From Linum tenue (taxonomy: Eukaryota > Streptophyta > Magnoliopsida > Malpighiales > Linaceae), in the NCBI GenBank assembly GCA_946122785.1, contig CAMGYJ010000009.1:3440937-3504936 (forward strand): a stretch of 64,000 bases of DNA, in the 5' to 3' direction. Positions 58,780 to 64,000 of the stretch are shown here, in pieces; position 1 is the stretch's first letter; each line of letters opens with the position of its first letter. The position numbers and the translations under genes were made by a program. A model generated the notes under the pieces. The model saw only the letters and a list, made by a program, of their open reading frames with translations. It was not told where the DNA came from and did no database searches.

Positions 58780-59500
58780 GTAGGGTTGGGAAACGGTGTG
58801 GTCTGGTCCAGACCACACTGTATATACGGTATATGGTCCAGACCAAAAGGCTGAAGTATAGACTAGACCAAACCATGTACTATACGGTCCAGATGAGATC
58901 ACGTTTGTACGGTCTGGTCTGGTACGATATGGTCCAGATAGATCACAATGAACGAAAAATAAACAATTTGTTTAGTCACAACACAAAAAATTGAATCAAG
59001 AAACGAGAGAGAAAAATTGTATTTTTTCCTTAAAACATAAACTCCAACATGCATGAAGAATTTTGACACCCTAAATCCCAGTAAACAACAAAAATACAAA
59101 GTCAAAGTATCCCAACTTGCACCATAACATCAGAAACATTAACATAATGTCATATGTAGACACGGTCGCCTCTACTCTCTGGTGAAATGTGGTTCTGAAA
59201 GAAAGAGGGGACGAGTTTCTCAAAATTAGAGTTGAGAGTTGGGCTTGTTGGGAGAATCAGGAGAGTGATCGAGTGGGCTGCTGACACGTATTGGGAAGTC
59301 GACTAGGTTCACGGTTTGGTCCGGTAAAGCACGGCCTAGACCAGACCAAGTGATCAAACATCATAAAATACAGACCATGGACCAGACTAGACCATTTTTA
59401 ACGGTCTACGGTGCGGACCAAACTATACGGTCCGGTTTGGTCCATGATTTTTCAAACAGTTTGGTCTATTTTCCAAACCGTGTGGAATATTTTGTGCGTT
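58780..59500. mobile_element. hAT-like remnant rich in GGTCTGGTCC
   Basis: Starts at 58783 with TAGGGTTGGGAAACGGTGTGG, a typical hAT MITE end, followed by GGTCTGGTCCAGACC and ATACGGT words. Similar words in the other orientation occur at 59300-59480. No right TAGGG-type terminus or duplication identified. Confidence 0.5.
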
Positions 59501-60384
59501 ATTTTTTAACCAAATTATCATGATCCGGTCTAAACATGTTTGTGGTCAATTGATGAAAGAAGTCATAAGGTTTGATTGCCGGAGATGAGCCGAAATCCCA
59601 ATCGAGAAGGCAACCAAATTGGAAGAACGAAAGCTGGGTTTAGAATCAGCATGTGCAGGAAAACAAAGAAAAAATGGTGAACACCTAAGGATGAGTTTGT
59701 CATTCCAACGGCCATGAGTTTGAATTCATTAATTTTTAAAATTTTGATAAAAAATGGTGGTGCTTGGATTGAAAATCAAATAGTCCTCGTCCTAAATTTA
59801 AATCGGATGATACAAATCAAGCTACAACTATTTAAGATTTGGTCTGATTTCTTATTTCTATTTTCACCAATTCATAATAAAAATTGGATTAATCTGTTTC
59901 GGCTCAACCGAATGGTCCCGTTTTGTAAGTAACCCACAAACATCACAAATTCACAATGGTCCTATACCATAAGCCCTTCCCTCAGCAACCGAATGGTCCC
60001 GTTTTCTCCAACGTTGTTCAATGTGTGATCCCAAAATGAATAATTCCGATAGATACTTTACTTACTAAGTTCTAACACAATCCAATCCCTTTCTCCATTC
60101 ACTTCCTTTCTTGTAGACCCTTTTTCTCCAACTTTCTCAAAGTCCATCTTTTTGGACGGCTTAATTTGTTTCCCCCTTTACTTTCTCCTGTCAAATTGCC
60201 TTTAGATTCCTTCATTGTCTCCCTTCTTTACCATCATCCCCTTCTTATAAGAGAACCCATTTGCCTCCTTCCCCAAATTCCCCCCTTAGAGCTCTCCATC
60301 TCAAGTTGGATTTCTTCCCTCAGCAACCAATCAAAACCACATTACATTCACGTCTCCCCGATCGAAAGACCTAGCATAACACCA
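59501..60384. other. Upstream region of the small membrane protein gene
   Basis: 59501-60100 is AT-rich; 'aaccgaatggtcccgtttt' occurs twice (about 59906 and 59989). 60110-60384 is CT-rich leader-like sequence just ahead of the ATG. Confidence 0.4.
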
Positions 60385-60786
60385 ATGGCAAGTTCCAATT
60401 GTCACTATGCTGCCCAAAACTCTTCAAGAGGACTAGCCATGGTGTTAGCTCTAACGACGGCTGTCGTGCTATCGCCACTGTACGCCAGCGGTAAGAATGA
60501 CCATGCCTCATCGCGATTTTATCCCCATTACGAGCCCGGTTGGAGGTCTGGTTTTGTCCTGCCGATGGTCCTGGCAGGGTTGATAATCGCCATCAAGACA
60601 ACATCATCGAGCAGCTCGACGGTTAATGGAGGTGGGAGCTCATTTGGGTCGTCGTTGGTTCCATCACCGGACCCTTCTTGGGTGCTCAGGATTGGGAGCT
60701 CGTCCTGGGTGCTTGCTGGGATATTGGTCATGCTCATGCTTGTGTTGTCTTGGCAAGAATCTGCTCAGCATTTCTTCTGGAGATAG
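60385..60786 (+). CDS. Small conserved plant membrane protein
   Basis: Intronless, 133 residues from the ATG at 60385. The same frame is open back to 60166, but that part is leader-like and the chosen start MASSNCHYAAQNSSRG fits the family I recall. Three hydrophobic segments: about 16-33 (LAMVLALTTAVVLSPLY), 54-70 (SGFVLPMVLAGLIIAIKTT) and 103-121 (WVLAGILVMLMLVLSW), separated by a Ser-rich loop with SPDPSWVLRIGSS and ending QHFFWR. Similar uncharacterised proteins occur across flowering plants; no function is known to me. Topology cannot be decided from sequence alone. Confidence 0.75.
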   Translation: MASSNCHYAAQNSSRGLAMVLALTTAVVLSPLYASGKNDHASSRFYPHYEPGWRSGFVLPMVLAGLIIAIKTTSSSSSTVNGGGSSFGSSLVPSPDPSWVLRIGSSSWVLAGILVMLMLVLSWQESAQHFFWR

Positions 60787-61296
60787 TGAGAAACGATAGA
60801 AATGTAGCAATTTATATATATTTTGGATCATGTCAGTTAGTTTCTATCCTGATATTACAAGCTATGTTATCATGTTTATGTACTATTGAGTTATTGAAGT
60901 TGTTAATTTAGTTCATGTCCAAGTTTCGAGTCTCGAGATTTGGGTTCGAATCAGGTGCTAACGAGATAAGCATCATGCCATAGAGATGAAGGCAGACAGA
61001 TTGACAATGTTTAGTTTTAGCGTTTAATTAATAGAAACGATCAAGCACCAAGAGACACGGATGAGCATCTGTTAACAAAATATGATGTATTTCCTTTACC
61101 ACTGCTTTGAGATCAACCACTGAAAAGAAGTATGTATGCTGTTCAATTGTCAAGGCTAAAGTTAAAACTCAGTAGTCAGTATTATTATACCATACGTCAA
61201 CAATTACATACATATACCTCACCCATATACACTAACTAGTTGAAAAAAAAATTTACAAACACTCATCATCTTCAGATCTTCCAACGGGACCAAAAG
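60787..61296. other. Spacer between convergent genes
   Basis: 3' ends of the small membrane protein gene (+) and TFIIIA (-). GGGTTCGAATC at about 60949 resembles a B box, but no A box at the right distance was found. Otherwise AT-rich. Confidence 0.35.
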
Positions 61297-63365
61297 CTAG
61301 TCAAAGATCGGTGGCAGAGAAACCCTCTTCCGTGTCAACAGCATCTCGACAGTCGGACATTTCCTCTTCACCCCACCTCTAGGTCTAGATCGGAACTGCT
61401 CGTCGGATTCCTGAAAATCACCCTGCGAACCCAACCAAAGAGGACCGAGCAATCAGGCTCGTTTCGTTTCCCAGGGATTACAGACAGGCAACACAAGGCA
61501 AATGAGAGACAGAATCATAGAAAGGAGTAGCACCAGGGCGGAACTTACGCAAGAGTAGACATGGCACCCGGATTTCTCGTGATTATCACGAACATGTTTG
61601 TAGGAGAATCTCTTGCCGCAGCCAGGGAAACTGCAGCCATAAGGCTTGACGTGAAGATGGACAGCCTTAACATGCTGGTTGAGATTTGTTTTCTGGTTAG
61701 AGCAAAACAGATTAAGTTTGAGGAGGGAGCCCAAAGGCTACGAGGGGAATGAACCTGCTCTGATGTATGAAAATGATTGCTTACAGATGAAAACGTGAGG
61801 CTACAGCCATCATGGTGACACGCAACCCGCTCTGTAGTCTCGCTGCCTGCTTCATGGGTTCTCAGATGTCTCTTGATGTTCTTCCTTAGTTGTTTCGAAC
61901 CACAAATCACACAATTCATGTACCTGTGGGCTGTCTGAATGTGGGCTCTCAGGCATTTTTCATTGGAGAAATGCTTGTTGCAGCCCAGTTCTAAGCACAT
62001 GGCTTCAACGGAATCTAGCTTCACTGCATAATAAGAATCAAATGCAACCATTGTTAGAAGTGAAACCAATGTATTGAAGATAGTGACAGAAAATTGATGT
62101 CAAAACAAAAGGATACTTGCCATGAGAATATTGATGCTTTTGAAGCTTTGATGGAAATTTGAAGGCCTTCCCACAACCAGGCTCCTTGCAAACACATTGT
62201 TTTTCCCCTCCGGTATCATTGGATGATTCAATGTGCATACCTTCAACATGCCTCTTCACATTGCCTTGATACATGAACTCCTTGCTGCAACTCTCAATAG
62301 GACACTTAAAAAGCTTCCCTTCGTGCTTAAGGGAATGCCGAATCAGGTGATCTTTTCTCCGGTAACTTGAATGACAATCATCCACCGTACACCTAAATGG
62401 CCTCTACAGAAAAGGGGGGGAAAACAGATGCCAACCAGTCACTACCAGACTCCGAAGCTACGGGAAATCACCAGAACAATAATGAAAAAGCTTCTCAACA
62501 CAAGGTTATAAAAAAACAAACAATGCAATAACCACTCTCAAACCTCGGTATATCCAGAGCGTGATTTGAGGCTTTCGCCTTGATGGAGCTTCTCAGGAGG
62601 TCTCCCACCCTGATACTAGTCCAACAAAGTCGGCTCTAGCATTTTGGAGTTCTGTAATATGGGATCCAATGCTTTCACGCCGCAACAATCAGGTCGTCTT
62701 AATTACTTAAAACAACAGAGCATAAATTTCCTGCAACAACCATTCGAATCTCAAACTCCAGCTTATTTAAAATGCTATAGCAGCTAAACAACAAGAAGCT
62801 CAAAGATTCAAACGCCACCTGGAACCACATACGTCAAGATTCGATATTCATCAACAACAATTCTTCACACATCAATTTCAACAATTCAACAATGGATCAA
62901 CTTTTTTTTTTTTTTACCTCAAGCGAGTGACTCTTTAGATGCTGTTTCAGATACGCCGGCTTCCTGAAACTAGCTCCGCATTCTTCACAAGTATTGGATT
63001 TGTCCTCTTTCCCTTCTCCGTCTCCATCATTCTCGCTCATCTCTTCCTGAAAACACGAATCGAACAAATTCGATCAGATTACTATACCACCCAATCGAAT
63101 AGAGAGACAAACTGGTGAGAATCACCAGCGAGTGAAAAGTTACCTTGTGATGGGAAAGGACGTGAGATGCGATGAGAGCCTTCTTGGATCGGCAAATTCC
63201 GCAGTATTTGCAGAAGTATCGCCGGATGTCTCTGGATTTCGGTGCGTCTTCTTCTTCTCCAGTCTCTTCTTCAACCTCTTCTTCTTCCAAATCTTCTTCT
63301 ACTACTTCCATCTGTTCTTCCATATCTTTCTCCGTCGTTTTAACAGCTTCTGCTTCTCCTGCCAT
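61297..63365 (-). CDS. TFIIIA: Transcription factor IIIA, nine C2H2 zinc fingers
   Basis: Six coding exons on the minus strand: 63365-63144, 63046-62918, 62403-62121, 62023-61785, 61692-61549, 61422-61297; 380 residues. After an acidic N-terminus come nine C2H2 fingers: [108 protein letters not shown]; the tail is [18 protein letters not shown]. It matches Arabidopsis TFIIIA, but the finger 4-5 linker is much shorter. TFIIIA binds the internal 5S rDNA promoter and 5S rRNA. All junctions are GT-AG except the third donor, which is GC (62120). The intron 62404-62917 holds the 5S rRNA-mimic exon. Confidence 0.96.
62544..62730 (-). promoter_or_regulatory. P5SM: 5S rRNA-mimic alternative exon of TFIIIA
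   Basis: Within TFIIIA intron 2 the minus strand contains, in the same order as 5S rRNA, GGATCCCAT (62667-62659), CAGAACTCC (62654-62646), ACTAGTATCAGGGTGGG (62620-62604) and GACCTCCTGAGAAG (62602-62589); plant 5S rRNA has GGATCCCATCAGAACTCC, AGTACTAGGATGGG and GACCTCCTGGGAAG. A donor GAG|GTTTGAG lies at 62544/62543. Acceptors are TTGTTGCAG| (exon from 62730) or AATTAAG| (from 62697). Either gives an in-frame stop within ten codons after exon 2. In plants, binding of this element by ribosomal protein L5 favours its skipping and productive TFIIIA mRNA; inclusion leads to decay of the transcript. Confidence 0.9.
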
Positions 63366-64000
63366 TTTCCGGAGCTCCGCCGCGGCGAGAGGGAAGTCAG
63401 AAGACGAGGAATTTGCTTAATTGTACTCTGCAGCTGCTGAGGGAAGTCTAGGGTTTTGGCGAGTTTCTTTTCGTTTCGTTATAGAGTGGGAGTAATTCAG
63501 TAATTGGGTTGTTGGAGCCCGCCATTTTCATCCAGTGGAAAGCCTATATAGTTTCTGTAGAGCCCATGGCAAAGGAAAGCCCAATAGTGCAATCGAAGGC
63601 CCAAGAACACAACTCTTATTCTCCTACTTATTTTTCCTTTCCCTCTCCTTTTTATTACCCGTGGCCCGTGCCGTGTCCTTTCTTCTTCTTCCGATTCGTT
63701 AAGCCGGAGCTAAGTTGTTCAGTAACTCGCCGGATTCCGCCCCTGACTCTTGCTAGCTCGCTCCCCCGGCGCCATCTCCGATGTAAGTATTCCCTGAATC
63801 CCAGTCGCTTCAAGCAATTCCAGAATCCTAATGTAGGTCTGCTCCCTTCCTCGTGAAAAGCAAAGGTCTGAAATTGGAAATTGTACGAAGAGCTACTCGA
63901 CTGCAACTTCGTAATCCTTTCGGGAAAATTGAACGATTCATGGCTCTCTCTGCTGGATTTTCCATTTCTTAGACTAAAGTACACGATCTTTATGCTCAAT
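63366..64000. other. TFIIIA upstream region and probable leader of a rightward gene
   Basis: 63366-63480 is the TFIIIA 5' leader and promoter side. On the plus strand 63700-63782 looks like a 5' leader exon ending CATCTCCGAT|GTAAGTATT, a strong donor, followed by intron-like sequence to the window edge. A gene transcribed to the right is likely, but none of its protein is visible. Confidence 0.4.

Noticed and set aside
60930..60970. tRNA gene suggested by GGTTCGAATC
   Set aside because: No acceptor stem or A box at the right distance.
63655..63999. 114-codon minus-strand frame
   Set aside because: Opposite to a probable leader exon and intron; Lys/Arg-rich low complexity.

Overview
The window is nuclear DNA of a flowering plant, most likely a eudicot. 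Coding genes are split by short, AT-rich GT-AG introns, and the recognisable proteins are plant-specific or plant-type: a PLS-type PPR protein, a chloroplast CRM splicing factor, (6-4) photolyase, an ankyrin/PGG membrane protein, a UPF0481 protein, RING-H2 proteins, plant alpha/beta hydrolases and plant TFIIIA. Well over half of the window is transposon-derived. Several elements are delimited here base by base from terminal repeats and target-site duplications (TSDs). No prokaryotic, organellar or viral region was seen.

Layout. 1-378: 5' end of a PPR gene (-), running off the left edge. 604-1948: a hAT-like element holding a solo LTR, which itself holds a hAT MITE. 2487-6653: CFM3-type splicing factor (-), 8 exons. 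6654-12701: repeat country with a MULE-like element (8356-10055) and a hAT element (10792-12701) carrying a second TIR element with a striking inverted tandem array. 13144-16646: UVR3 (+), 14 exons. 16886-21550: ankyrin/PGG gene (-), convergent with UVR3; its last intron carries a hAT element with a non-LTR insertion inside. 22460-25450: hAT-like repeat, broken copia integrase, two TIR elements. 25507-28046: UPF0481 gene (-) with a MITE-split intron duplication and a hAT insertion beside its TATA box. 29012-30055: 5'-truncated LINE. 30666-35437: CACTA element carrying a CLPR3-like gene fragment. 36046-44603: hAT MITE, Pack-MULE-like element, hairpin repeats, a possible MULE transposase fragment and a Helitron 3' end. 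45047-46311: intact RING-H2 gene (-) head-to-head with a truncated RING copy (+). 47330-48140: degenerate tandem repeats. 48564-50209 and 55409-57745: two paralogous alpha/beta hydrolase genes (-), both 329 residues, with a Helitron (50801-53063) and a CACTA-like tandem-repeat element between them. 60385-60786: small conserved membrane protein (+). 61297-63365: TFIIIA (-), whose second intron contains the plant 5S rRNA mimic exon (P5SM).

The genes do not form a pathway; they are independent nuclear genes. The most interesting regulatory device is in TFIIIA: an RNA element resembling 5S rRNA lies in an intron of the gene encoding the factor that drives 5S rRNA transcription, as in the known plant feedback on TFIIIA splicing. 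The second theme is mobile DNA acting on genes: insertions in introns, beside a TATA box, and capture of gene pieces. All gene models are built by eye from splice signals, reading phase and recalled family sequences; no search or alignment software was run.
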